Shown: one piece after another, positions 1 to 6,210 of the stretch
Numbering within the stretch: the first letter of the stretch is position 1
Layout: each line of letters starts with the position of its first letter
Assembly (NCBI GenBank): GCA_050943315.1
Contig: JBMNOY010000077.1
Location: 1 to 7,028, forward strand
DNA: 7,028 bases
Origin: JBDKUD01 sp050943315
GTDB taxonomy: Bacteria; Bacillota; Syntrophomonadia; Syntrophomonadales; Syntrophomonadaceae
Direction of reading: 5' to 3'
Translations under genes and position numbers: made by a program
The notes under the pieces: model-generated
Told to the model about the DNA's origin: nothing
Databases searched by the model: none
What the model saw: only the letters and a program-made list of their open reading frames with translations

Positions 1-2117
1 GTATCCCGGGCTTCGCATTCATACTCCTCTATATGAATTGATGTAAAAACATCTTCCTTAACCAGTTTTTCCGAAATAAGAATAGCATCTTCATAGTTAT
101 AACCTTCCCAGGTCATGTAAGCCACCAGTACATTGCGTCCCAGGGCCAATTCGCCGTTGTCCGTACTAGGTCCGTCGGCAATTATAGTATCGGCCTCAAC
201 TCTTTCCCCTACGCGGACAATAGGTCGCTGATTATAACAAGTCCCCTGGTTGGAACGAACAAATTTAAGTAACTCATAAGTTTGGTTGTGGCCGTCATCT
301 TCAGTAATTACAATCTTATCAGCACTTACTTTTTTAACAATACCTGATTTTTTTGCAATAACTACTGCACCTGAATCTTTGGCCGCCTTATATTCCAAAC
401 CTGTTCCTACTATTGGAGCTTCGGTTTTAATAACCGGTACTGCCTGCCTCTGCATGTTCGCACCCATCAAGGCACGGTTGGCATCGTCATTCTCCAGAAA
501 TGGGATTAACGAAGTGGCGACACTGAATACCTGTTTCGGTGAAACGTCCATGTAGTCTACCTGACTAACCGGAACTTCCAATATATCTTCAAAATATCTT
601 ACTTCTACACGACTGTCTTTAAAGTAGCCGTTTTCATCCAGCGGAGCATTTGCCTGGGCAACTATATATTCGTCTTCCTCATCGGCAGTAAGATAAACAA
701 TCTCATTAAGAACCCGGCCCGATTCCTTATCCACCTTTCGGTAAGGAGTTTCAATAAACCCGAAATCATTAACCCGGCCATAAGTAGCCAGAGACCCAAT
801 GAGACCAATGTTGGGACCTTCGGGAGTTTCTATGGGACATATACGGCCATAATGGGAATGGTGTACGTCTCGAACCTGGAATCCGGCCCTTTCCCGGGTT
901 AGTCCCCCGGGTCCCAGTGCACTCAGGCGCCTTTTATGGGTTAATTCCGCCAGAGGGTTGGTTTGGTCCATAAACTGGGATAACTGGGAACTGCCAAAGA
1001 ATTCTTTGACGGCTGCGGTTATCGGACGAATATTTATTAATACCTGAGGAGTCAAGGTCTCCACATCATGGATACTCATTCTCTCGCGTACAACCCGCTC
1101 CATCCTGACCAGACCAGTTCTAAATTGATTTTGCAGTAACTCTCCAATCGAGCGCAGCCTTCTGTTGCCCAGATGGTCAATTACATCAGTTTTACCTTCG
1201 CCTTTGAGCAATTTTAATAGGTATCTGATTGTAGAAGTGATATCCTCAACGGTTAGATGGCGTACTTCCATAGGAATATTGAGCCCCAACTTCTTATTTA
1301 CCTTATATCGACCTACAGTAGCCATATCATAACGCCGGGGATCAAAGAAAAGATTATTCAAAAGCTGCTGAGCAGCATCTTCGGTAGCCATTTCACCCGG
1401 TCTTAGCCGCCGGTAAAATTCAATCAAGGCTTCCTTTTTATTTGTAGTGGTATCTTTATCTAGAGTACGGGCGATAGCCTCATCTTCATCATACAGCTGT
1501 AATATATCTTCATTAGTCTCATACCCAATTGATCTTAACAGTACGGTAACTGGTATTTTTCTGGTTTTATCAATCCGGGTATAGATAACCCCGGCACTAT
1601 CCATTTCCAGTTCAAACCAGGCTCCCCGATTAGGGATAACCGTGGCACCGTATAAGGGATTACCAGAGACATCCATTCTTTCACTAAAATATACACCTGG
1701 TGATTTAACCAACTGGCTTACAACTACTCTCTCTGCCCCATTTATAATAAAGGTACCTTTTTCTGTCATCAGGGGCAGATCACCCATATATACTTCAGAC
1801 TCTTTGATTTCTCCACTTTCCTTATCCGTAAGCCTGACCTTAAGTTTCAGCGGTGCCTGATAACTAACATCTCTTTCTTTACATTCGGAAACCGAGTATT
1901 TTGGTTCTCCCAGGCTGTAATCAATGAAACCCAGTTCCAGATTACCGGTAAAGTCTGAAATAGGGAATATTTCCTGAAGAGCTTCGCGTAGGCCTTTTTC
2001 CAGGAACCAGTGGTAGGAGCTTAATTGAATTTGAATCAGATTGGGAAGTTCGATTACTTCTTTTATCCGCGAGAAACTAAGTCGTTTGACCTTACCATAT
2101 TGTTCAACGTAAGCCAT
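1..2117 (-). CDS. rpoB: DNA-directed RNA polymerase subunit beta, N-terminal 705 residues (3' end off the window)
   Basis: This is the beta subunit of RNA polymerase, which with beta' forms the catalytic cleft and is the target of rifampicin. The ORF starts at ATG 2117 (MAYVEQYGKVKRLSF) with an AGAGGTGA Shine-Dalgarno 6 bases upstream, and stays open to the window edge, where the reading is EEYECEARD. About 60% of the usual Firmicute length is present. The N-terminal protrusion and lobe regions are followed by the rifampicin pocket near residues 375-405 (SQLSQFMDQTNPLAELTHKR, then LSALGPGG). D384, H394 and S399 correspond to E. coli D516, H526 and S531 and are all the wild-type residues, so the pocket looks rifampicin-sensitive. 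After it comes the conserved GRICPIETPEGPNIGLIGSL segment. No frameshift or insertion is visible. It has its own promoter and leader upstream. Identification is certain. Confidence 0.98.
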   Translation of the reverse strand, partial: MAYVEQYGKVKRLSFSRIKEVIELPNLIQIQLSSYHWFLEKGLREALQEIFPISDFTGNLELGFIDYSLGEPKYSVSECKERDVSYQAPLKLKVRLTDKESGEIKESEVYMGDLPLMTEKGTFIINGAERVVVSQLVKSPGVYFSERMDVSGNPLYGATVIPNRGAWFELEMDSAGVIYTRIDKTRKIPVTVLLRSIGYETNEDILQLYDEDEAIARTLDKDTTTNKKEALIEFYRRLRPGEMATEDAAQQLLNNLFFDPRRYDMATVGRYKVNKKLGLNIPMEVRHLTVEDITSTIRYLLKLLKGEGKTDVIDHLGNRRLRSIGELLQNQFRTGLVRMERVVRERMSIHDVETLTPQVLINIRPITAAVKEFFGSSQLSQFMDQTNPLAELTHKRRLSALGPGGLTRERAGFQVRDVHHSHYGRICPIETPEGPNIGLIGSLATYGRVNDFGFIETPYRKVDKESGRVLNEIVYLTADEEDEYIVAQANAPLDENGYFKDSRVEVRYFEDILEVPVSQVDYMDVSPKQVFSVATSLIPFLENDDANRALMGANMQRQAVPVIKTEAPIVGTGLEYKAAKDSGAVVIAKKSGIVKKVSADKIVITEDDGHNQTYELLKFVRSNQGTCYNQRPIVRVGERVEADTIIADGPSTDNGELALGRNVLVAYMTWEGYNYEDAILISEKLVKEDVFTSIHIEEYECEARD

Positions 2118-2121
2118 CAAA

Positions 2122-2154
2122 TTCACCTCTTTTATATTTTCCCAAAAGAGTGAA
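2122..2154 (-). promoter_or_regulatory. Predicted hairpin sequestering the rpoB ribosome-binding site
   Basis: On the transcript, TTCACTCTTTT (2154-2144) can pair with AAAAGAGGTGAA (2133-2122) across a 10-base loop, giving 11 pairs with one bulged base. The 3' arm contains the whole rpoB Shine-Dalgarno (AGAGGTGA), and the start codon lies 4 bases beyond the stem. The pairing is read directly from the sequence. That it lowers translation unless opened by a protein, RNA or the ribosome is inference. Most pairs are A-U, so stability is moderate. Confidence 0.55.
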
Positions 2155-2182
2155 AAGCAAGGCCTAATGTAAACCTCGCTTT
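2154..2182 (-). promoter_or_regulatory. Second hairpin in the rpoB 5' leader
   Basis: The transcript segments AAAGCGAGG (2182-2174) and CCTTGCTTT (2162-2154) can form a 9-pair stem, including one G-U, with an 11-base loop. It stacks immediately upstream of the hairpin that covers the rpoB ribosome-binding site and shares base 2154 with it. The downstream bases are pyrimidine-rich but not a clean U-run, so it is at best a weak terminator. Its role is unknown. Confidence 0.4.
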
Positions 2183-2248
2183 AAAGAACCTAGTCACAAC
2201 CCTTTTCTATGTAAAATTACCACAACACAATGGCAATGGCAAGTATTA

Positions 2249-2277
2249 ATATTATCACAAGAAATAATTGGAGTCAA
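2249..2277 (-). promoter_or_regulatory. Sigma-A-type promoter for rpoB
   Basis: On the minus strand a TTGACT -35 box (2277-2272) is followed by a 17-base spacer and a TAATAT -10 box (2254-2249). An overlapping reading, TGTGATAAT, gives an extended -10 with a 15-base spacer. Transcription would begin near 2242, giving an rpoB leader of about 125 bases that contains the two hairpins. The box match is good and the location between two genes fits. Function is not demonstrated. Confidence 0.65.
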
Positions 2278-2310
2278 GCTGGAACTGATTTTTTGCTTAA
2301 TTAGATGGGT

Positions 2311-2970
2311 TTATTCTTTTTCCTGGTCAGGTTCGGGCAAATCTTCTATGGAATAGACCTCTTCAATTAGCTTATAAGTTTTCTTGACCTTCCTCCATAG
2401 TAACAACATAATAACCACCAGACCCAGTACAGCCAACACCATACCTAAAATCAGGCCATTAAAAGCAATCACCTTCAATACTGGGGCGGATGAGTTTAAT
2501 TCTTCTATATTATTAAGCTGCCAAAGAGCAGTAAAGCCCTTTACCTGATCAGCGGTGCTGCCCCGGATTAATCCCGGAACGGTAATTTTAAGGTCTGTCC
2601 CATTGGCGTGGGCTGCCAAGTAATACAAGGTTTGGTCCCCAGCCTTAGAAGGAGCCGCCGTAAAGGTTATAGCCTTCACTAATAGATAATCCTTAGTATT
2701 CACCTCTAAGGGTATTCTATCTGTCAGTTGTTCATATGCTGCCCAGTCTTTTAGTTCACGTTCCAAAACGGTAGTATTGCCTGATCTGGTGTATTGCCAG
2801 TCGGTAAGTAGCTTGGGCACTTCTTTTTTACAGGTAACCTGTTCATATATATGGTTATTATCTTTCCAGGTGAGCTCCCACTCTACGTCTGCCGCCGCAG
2901 CGACCTGAAACCAACTAAGAAAAGTAAACACTATAAGCCATAAAGACACCAGTTTTAATCTTTTTAACAT
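2311..2970 (-). CDS. Uncharacterised signal-peptide protein with C-terminal membrane anchor, weakly LppM/DUF3153-like
   Basis: This 219-residue protein sits between rplL and rpoB. I chose ATG 2970 because AAGGAG lies at correct spacing; an in-frame GTG at 2994 would add eight residues but would place the Shine-Dalgarno inside the gene. Residues 1-27 form a typical signal peptide (MLKRLK, a hydrophobic core, then VAAAA before D28) with no lipobox cysteine. Residues 28-167 should be extracytoplasmic. Residues about 168-192 are one transmembrane helix followed by WRKVKK, which by the positive-inside rule puts the acidic tail (EDLPEPDQEKE) in the cytoplasm. The segment KITVPGLIRGSTADQVKG followed by FTALWQL resembles the PG...N...W pattern of LppM/DUF3153-type domains. 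That assignment comes from memory of the pattern and is tentative. There is a single cysteine (C47) and no catalytic motif. No clear terminator separates it from rpoB, so read-through into rpoB is possible. Function unknown. Confidence 0.85.
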   Translation of the reverse strand: MLKRLKLVSLWLIVFTFLSWFQVAAAADVEWELTWKDNNHIYEQVTCKKEVPKLLTDWQYTRSGNTTVLERELKDWAAYEQLTDRIPLEVNTKDYLLVKAITFTAAPSKAGDQTLYYLAAHANGTDLKITVPGLIRGSTADQVKGFTALWQLNNIEELNSSAPVLKVIAFNGLILGMVLAVLGLVVIMLLLWRKVKKTYKLIEEVYSIEDLPEPDQEKE

Positions 2971-3015
2971 TAGCATCTCCTTTCCAGCCAACACTTAAAC
3001 CCTGCCTTAAAGAAA

Positions 3016-3045
3016 TTCATAAACTTGGGGTCATTATTGATTCAA
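3016..3045 (-). promoter_or_regulatory. Weak candidate promoter for the membrane-protein gene
   Basis: TTGAAT (3045-3040), an 18-base spacer and TATGAA (3021-3016) make a mediocre sigma-A match, about four of six bases in each box. It sits some 45 bases upstream of the gene start. Some promoter is expected here because a strong terminator follows rplL. A perfect TATAAT at 3140-3135 lacks a recognisable -35 and is the alternative. Confidence 0.25.
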
Positions 3046-3085
3046 GGACTTGACCGTGAGTTCAAGGCAACCCGGTGAAATCACC

Positions 3086-3193
3086 AATTAAGAATTATGA
3101 ATGGTGAGTTAATGATATAGTATCCTTAAATCCCATTATACAAAAGGGAAACATAGTTTTCCTTCCTTAATTCACAATTCATAATCCTTAATT
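3086..3193. repeat. 108-bp imperfect inverted-repeat element, MITE- or REP-like
   Basis: The left arm (3086-3112) and the reverse complement of the right arm (3167-3193) agree at 24 of 27 positions. Both contain the core ATTATGAAT. The arms enclose 54 bases that encode nothing, including a smaller dyad (GGGAAA...TTTTCC) and a TATAAT on the minus strand. The element abuts the rplL terminator. The arrangement resembles small non-autonomous palindromic repeats dispersed in some bacterial genomes. Only one copy is visible here, so calling it a dispersed repeat is inference. No target-site duplication is evident. Confidence 0.6.
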
Positions 3194-3197
3194 AAAT

Positions 3198-3221
3198 AAA
3201 AAAGAGGGGCTAAAGCCCCTC
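3198..3221 (-). terminator. Rho-independent terminator after rplL
   Basis: The transcript forms GAGGGGC-TTTA-GCCCCTC, a perfect 7-pair GC-rich stem with a four-base loop, followed by TTTTTT. It starts 7 bases past the rplL stop codon. It should end most ribosomal-protein transcripts, leaving the membrane-protein gene and rpoB to downstream promoters or read-through. Confidence 0.92.
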
Positions 3222-3227
3222 CTTATA

Positions 3228-3605
3228 TTATTTAATTTCAACGCCTCCGCCGACTTCTTCGATTTTGGCTTTAATTTCATTGGCTTCATCTTTGGAAACC
3301 TTTTCTTTGATAGGTTTGGGAGCTTCATCAACCAATGCTTTTGCTTCTTTTAAGCCCAGACCGGTGATTTCCCGCACTACTTTGATAACGTTTATTTTCT
3401 TGTCTCCTACGGAAGCCAAGATTACATCAAATTCGGTCTGTTCTTCGGCTGCTTCGGCTGCGCCAGCTGCGGCGGGAGCTGCTGCTACTGCCACCGGGGC
3501 AGCTGCACTTACACCAAATTCTTCTTCCAGAGCTTTTACCAGTTCGGATAATTCAAGAACGGTTAATTCTTTTACAATATCAATAACTTCCTGTACTTTA
3601 CTCAT
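3228..3605 (-). CDS. rplL: 50S ribosomal protein L7/L12
   Basis: L7/L12 forms the flexible ribosomal stalk dimers that recruit translational GTPases such as EF-Tu and EF-G. The 125-residue protein has the standard three-part layout. The N-terminal dimerisation domain (about 1-32) binds L10. An Ala/Pro/Glu-rich hinge follows (about 33-55, AAAPAAAGAA). The C-terminal factor-binding domain (about 56-125) carries KKINVIKVVREITGLGLKEA and ends GGGVEIK. The start is ATG 3605, with GGAGG 10 bases upstream. The open frame extends 16 codons further to 3653, but those residues are not part of the family. A 69-base gap separates it from rplJ and contains a short GCGC-AGAA-GCGC hairpin at 3628-3639. It is the last gene before a strong terminator. 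Confidence 0.98.
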   Translation of the reverse strand: MSKVQEVIDIVKELTVLELSELVKALEEEFGVSAAAPVAVAAAPAAAGAAEAAEEQTEFDVILASVGDKKINVIKVVREITGLGLKEAKALVDEAPKPIKEKVSKDEANEIKAKIEEVGGGVEIK

Positions 3606-3674
3606 TAATAATTTGCCTCCTTTAATAGCGCTTCTGCGCGATGATTTATGCAAGTTGGGACTGATAAACGCGCC

Positions 3675-4196
3675 TTAACTGGCTTTTTGTTGTCTTATTT
3701 GCTCCAATGCTCGGGCCAAACCGGAAATATTGGCATTCAGAACACGAACAAAGCTGGTAATAGGAGCCTGCATGGTTCCCAGTACGGTAGCCACCAGTAC
3801 TTCCCTGGGCGGCAGGTCAGCCAGGTCCTTAACCTTGTCCGGTGACACTGTTTGCCCCTCAAGTATTCCCAGTTTTATCTCCAGATTAGGATGCTGGCGA
3901 GCAAATTCAAATATGGTCTTGGCCGGGCTAACCAAATCTTCATTACTGAACAGTACGGCATTAGGACCCTGCAACTGTTCGGCAATATCTTCATAACCAA
4001 CATTTTTCAATGCAAATCTGGTCATGGTATTTTTTAAAACCTTAAATTCTACCCCGGGTGCCCGCAGTTTACTTCTTAGTTCACTTATTTCTTCAACATT
4101 AAGTCCCCGATAATCTGTAAATACTACTAAAGAAGCATCTTTTAGTTTTTGTTCAATCTCGGCGACAACTTTTTGCTTTTCTTCGATTTTGGGCAT
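3675..4196 (-). CDS. rplJ: 50S ribosomal protein L10
   Basis: L10 anchors the L7/L12 dimers to 23S rRNA at the GTPase-associated centre, and as an L10-L12 complex it represses its own mRNA. The 173-residue product begins MPKIEEKQKVVAEIEQKLKD and contains the family's VVFTDYRGLNVEEISELRSK segment. The later KVLKNTM and GPNAVLF motifs are also present. The helical C-terminus (LARALEQIRQQKAS) is the L7/L12-binding region. ATG 4196 was chosen because the AAGGGGGTG Shine-Dalgarno is 8 bases away; an ATG at 4200 is in another frame. It is preceded by a typical L10 leader with an attenuator, and rplL follows after 69 bases, so the two genes are presumably co-transcribed and controlled together. Confidence 0.98.
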   Translation of the reverse strand: MPKIEEKQKVVAEIEQKLKDASLVVFTDYRGLNVEEISELRSKLRAPGVEFKVLKNTMTRFALKNVGYEDIAEQLQGPNAVLFSNEDLVSPAKTIFEFARQHPNLEIKLGILEGQTVSPDKVKDLADLPPREVLVATVLGTMQAPITSFVRVLNANISGLARALEQIRQQKAS

Positions 4197-4240
4197 TCAT
4201 TTTTCACCCCCTTTATAGAATGTAAAGAATCTTTGCAATC

Positions 4241-4274
4241 AAAAAACCCCCTGCAAACAGTCCTGCAGAGGGTT
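4241..4274 (-). terminator. Rho-independent attenuator in the L10 leader
   Basis: AACCCTCTGCA pairs with TGCAGGGGGTT over 11 positions (one G-U) around an 8-base loop, and the transcript continues as TTTTTTG. It ends about 45 bases before the rplJ start codon. Its place within the L10 leader marks it as a regulated terminator that sets rplJL expression relative to the upstream genes. Confidence 0.9.
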
Positions 4275-4303
4275 AATAAACTACCTTTATGGGGTGGTTT
4301 ATT
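4275..4303 (-). promoter_or_regulatory. Hairpin preceding the L10-leader terminator, candidate switch element
   Basis: AATAAACCACC (4303-4293) can pair with GGTAGTTTATT (4285-4275) with one mismatch and a 7-base loop, directly before the terminator stem. Alternatively the upstream GGTTATGAATAAA (4316-4304) can pair with TTTATTAACC (4280-4271), whose AACC is the base of the terminator. That second pairing would act as an antiterminator. Which fold is used, and how L10 binding shifts it, is inference. Confidence 0.5.
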
Positions 4304-4397
4304 TTTATTCATAACCTCGGCAGGTCCATACGGTTTAAGGCTTGCGCCACCGGCTGTCTACAGTTGTAGTTTTCAATTTTAAAATTACAATAACATT

Positions 4398-5099
4398 TTA
4401 CTTATTGGTTGCCATTAACACAAGCGGATTAATTTTGACTCCAGGTCCCATAGTTGAACAAATACTTACGGAACGCATATATTGTCCTTTGGCAGCTGCA
4501 GGTTTGGCCTTAATTAAAGCCCCGGCAAATACATTTAAATTCTCCTGCAATTTATCTACATCAAAGGAAACTCTACCTATAGGTGCATGTATAATGGCAC
4601 TTTTATCTACCCGGTACTCAATTCGGCCAGCCTTTAATTCTTTTACAGTACGCTCTATATCAAAAGTAACCGTACCGGATTTGGGGTTTGGCATCAAACC
4701 GCGAGGTCCTAAAAGTTTACCAAGTTTACCTACTACAGACATCATATCTGGAGTAGCCACGGCAACATCAAAATCGAACCAGCCGCCCTGTATCTTCTCG
4801 GCCAGCTCTTCGCCGCCTGCGTAGTCTGCTCCTGCGGCTTCAGCTTCTTTAACTTTATCACCTTTGGCAAAAACCAATACCCGGCGAGTTTTTCCAGTAC
4901 CATTGGGCAGGCTTACTGTTCCTCTAACCTGCTGGTCGGCATGCCGGGGATCTACGCCCAGTTTAACATGGATTTCCACAGTCTCGTCAAATTTAGCACT
5001 GGCCATTTCTTTTACCAGAGCCAGAGCTTCTGCGGGATCGTATAGCTTGTTGCGGTCAAATTTTTTCTCGGCTTCCTGATATGTTTTTCCTCTTTTCAA
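4398..5099 (-). CDS. rplA: 50S ribosomal protein L1
   Basis: L1 forms the mobile stalk beside the ribosomal E site and in many bacteria represses the L11-L1 mRNA. The 233-residue product (B. subtilis L1 is about 232) begins MKRGKTYQEAEKKFD. It contains GTVSLPNGTGKTRRVLVFAKG in domain I and the conserved KLGKLLGPRGLMPNPKSGTV motif at about residues 128-147, followed by EYRVDKSAIIHAPIG. The C-terminus includes SSTMGPGV-like SICSTMGPGVKINP. The start codon is TTG at 5099, with GGAGG 8 bases upstream and no better in-frame start. A 79-base gap separates it from rplK. After its stop the L10 leader begins almost at once, with no separate terminator before it. Confidence 0.98.
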   Translation of the reverse strand: MKRGKTYQEAEKKFDRNKLYDPAEALALVKEMASAKFDETVEIHVKLGVDPRHADQQVRGTVSLPNGTGKTRRVLVFAKGDKVKEAEAAGADYAGGEELAEKIQGGWFDFDVAVATPDMMSVVGKLGKLLGPRGLMPNPKSGTVTFDIERTVKELKAGRIEYRVDKSAIIHAPIGRVSFDVDKLQENLNVFAGALIKAKPAAAKGQYMRSVSICSTMGPGVKINPLVLMATNK

Positions 5100-5141
5100 A
5101 AGTAAAACCTCCTTGTGGTTATTCGGATAAATCCTCCCACC

Positions 5142-5159
5142 TGTGTACTTGAGTACACA
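5142..5159 (-). promoter_or_regulatory. Perfect hairpin in the rplK-rplA gap
   Basis: TGTGTACT and AGTACACA form an 8-bp perfect dyad with a 2-base centre, more realistically a 7-pair stem with a 4-base loop. It is followed on the transcript by the purine-rich GGTGGGAGGATT and only then by the rplA Shine-Dalgarno. There is no U-run, so it is not a terminator. It could be a translational-coupling or L1-binding element or an RNA processing site. The structure is seen and its role is inference. Confidence 0.45.
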
Positions 5160-5178
5160 TCTTTAGATAAACACCCTT

Positions 5179-5604
5179 TTAGTCAACAACCTCTAGTCCC
5201 ATACTGCGCGCCGTACCTTCCACCATTCTCATGGCTGCCTCCAAATTGGCGGCATTTAAGTCTTCTTTCTTGGTCTCGGCTATTTCCTTAATTTTATCCC
5301 GGGTAACTTTACCTACTTTTTTCTTATTAGGTTCCCCGGAACCTTTATCGACATTGGCCGCTTTTTTTAGAAGATCTGATGCCGGAGGAGATTTTACTAC
5401 AAAAGTAAATGATCTGTCTTCAAAAACGGTTATTTCTACCGGCACAATAAATCCAGTTTGATTGGCAGTTTTCGCATTATATTCTTTACAGAATCCCATT
5501 ATATTAACACCATATTGACCCAGTGCAGGACCAACCGGTGGTGCTGGTGTTGCTTTACCTGCCGCAATTTGCAGTGATACTTTACCCAGAATTTTCTTGG
5601 CCAC
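5179..5604 (-). CDS. rplK: 50S ribosomal protein L11
   Basis: L11 binds the GTPase-associated region of 23S rRNA, where thiostrepton acts, and is needed for the stringent response via RelA. The 141-residue product has the usual length. The N-terminal domain carries KATPAPPVGPALGQYGVNI, whose prolines contact thiostrepton. The C-terminal RNA-binding domain carries KSPPASDLLKKAA, GSGEPNKKKVGKVT and EGTARSMGLEV. I chose GTG 5604 because GGAGG is 7 bases away and the protein then starts MAKKILGKV as in relatives. A GTG two codons earlier (5610) overlaps the Shine-Dalgarno. The Shine-Dalgarno follows directly after the nusG stop codon (TAAGGAGG), suggesting translational coupling with nusG. Confidence 0.97.
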   Translation of the reverse strand: MAKKILGKVSLQIAAGKATPAPPVGPALGQYGVNIMGFCKEYNAKTANQTGFIVPVEITVFEDRSFTFVVKSPPASDLLKKAANVDKGSGEPNKKKVGKVTRDKIKEIAETKKEDLNAANLEAAMRMVEGTARSMGLEVVD

Positions 5605-5616
5605 GTCCACACCTCC

Positions 5617-6210
5617 TTAAATTTTATCTATTTGTTCATAGTCCAGTTCCACAGGAGTCTCCCTGCCAAACATGGAAATATTAACTCGTACTTTACCGCG
5701 ATCGGGCAACAGTTCCCTGACAACACCTTCAAAGTTCTCAAACGGGCCGCTTTTCACCCGAATGCTTTCACCTATAGCAATATCAATAATCTTAGGTTTG
5801 CTTTCGATTAGCCCCATTTGTTTAAAAATTTTGTTTACTTCTTCTGGCAGCAGTGGAATCGGTTTGCCTCCGCTGCCCACAAAACCAGTAACTCCCGGAG
5901 TATGCCGCACAGCAACCCAGGTATCCTCATCCATGATCATGTTGACAATAACATAACCCGGAAAGACCCTTTTATTGGTTACTTTTTTCTTACCGCCTTT
6001 GAATTCTATTTCCTGTTCTTCAGGAATAATAATATCAAATATTTTTTCCTGCAGATTCATAGATTCAACTCGTTTGGTAAGGTCTACCTTTATTTTGTTC
6101 TCATAACCCGAGTAAGTATGTACTACATACCATTCACCCCGGTTTTCTTTAGTCTCCCCGTCGGCTTGCACTGCCGGGTTACTAATTTCTATTTCCTCTT
6201 TATGTTCCAA
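5617..6210 (-). CDS. nusG: Transcription termination/antitermination factor NusG
   Basis: NusG binds the RNA polymerase clamp, modulates pausing and elongation, and can link polymerase to the ribosome or Rho. From TTG 6210 the product is 197 residues. An acidic, probably disordered N-terminal extension occupies about 1-24. The NGN domain spans about 26-130 (EWYVVHTYSGYENKI, FPGYVIV at 83-89, VRHTPGVTGFVG). The KOW domain spans about 146-197 (IRVKSGPFENFEGVV, ending ELDYEQIDKI). The start is uncertain. The strong AGGAGGTGGG lies 20 bases before TTG but is well spaced from an in-frame ATT at 6225, which would add five residues. Both codons lie in a 9-bp hairpin. It follows secE closely and its stop abuts the rplK Shine-Dalgarno. 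Confidence 0.96.
   Translation of the reverse strand: MEHKEEIEISNPAVQADGETKENRGEWYVVHTYSGYENKIKVDLTKRVESMNLQEKIFDIIIPEEQEIEFKGGKKKVTNKRVFPGYVIVNMIMDEDTWVAVRHTPGVTGFVGSGGKPIPLLPEEVNKIFKQMGLIESKPKIIDIAIGESIRVKSGPFENFEGVVRELLPDRGKVRVNISMFGRETPVELDYEQIDKI

Larger units (their letters stand above)
4241..4369 (-). ncRNA. L10 leader (ribosomal protein autoregulatory RNA)
   Basis: The transcript from about 4369 carries the sequence signature of the Firmicute L10 leader: GTAGACAGCCGGTGG, then GCCTTAAACCG, then ACCTGCCGAGG. CGGT/ACCG and GGC/GCC stack into a hairpin at 4331-4352, capped by a GCAA tetraloop and interrupted on one side by TTAA. The helix with GACAGC and GCCGAGG should form the L10(L12)4 binding site, as in the known family. 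Downstream lie an alternative hairpin and a terminator, so control is probably by transcription attenuation. Exact ends are approximate. Confidence 0.9.

Noticed and set aside
928..972. Rifampicin-resistance substitution in rpoB
   Set aside because: The residues matching E. coli D516, H526 and S531 are all wild type.
2971..2994. Membrane-protein gene starting at GTG 2994 with eight more residues
   Set aside because: The Shine-Dalgarno AAGGAG would be inside the coding sequence; ATG 2970 is properly spaced and directly begins a signal peptide.
3135..3140. Perfect TATAAT on the minus strand as the promoter of the membrane-protein gene
   Set aside because: No recognisable -35 box lies 16-19 bases upstream and it sits inside the inverted-repeat element; kept only as an alternative.
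3228..3653. Longer rplL with 16 extra N-terminal residues starting at 3653
   Set aside because: The extension lacks family similarity, and ATG 3605 has a good Shine-Dalgarno and the standard MSKVQEV start.
3265..3678. 137-codon plus-strand open frame opposite rplL
   Set aside because: It is the antisense shadow of the Ala-rich L7/L12 gene, with no ribosome-binding site or recognisable protein.
5605..5610. rplK starting two codons earlier at GTG 5610
   Set aside because: That codon overlaps the GGAGG; GTG 5604 has correct spacing and gives the family-standard 141 residues.
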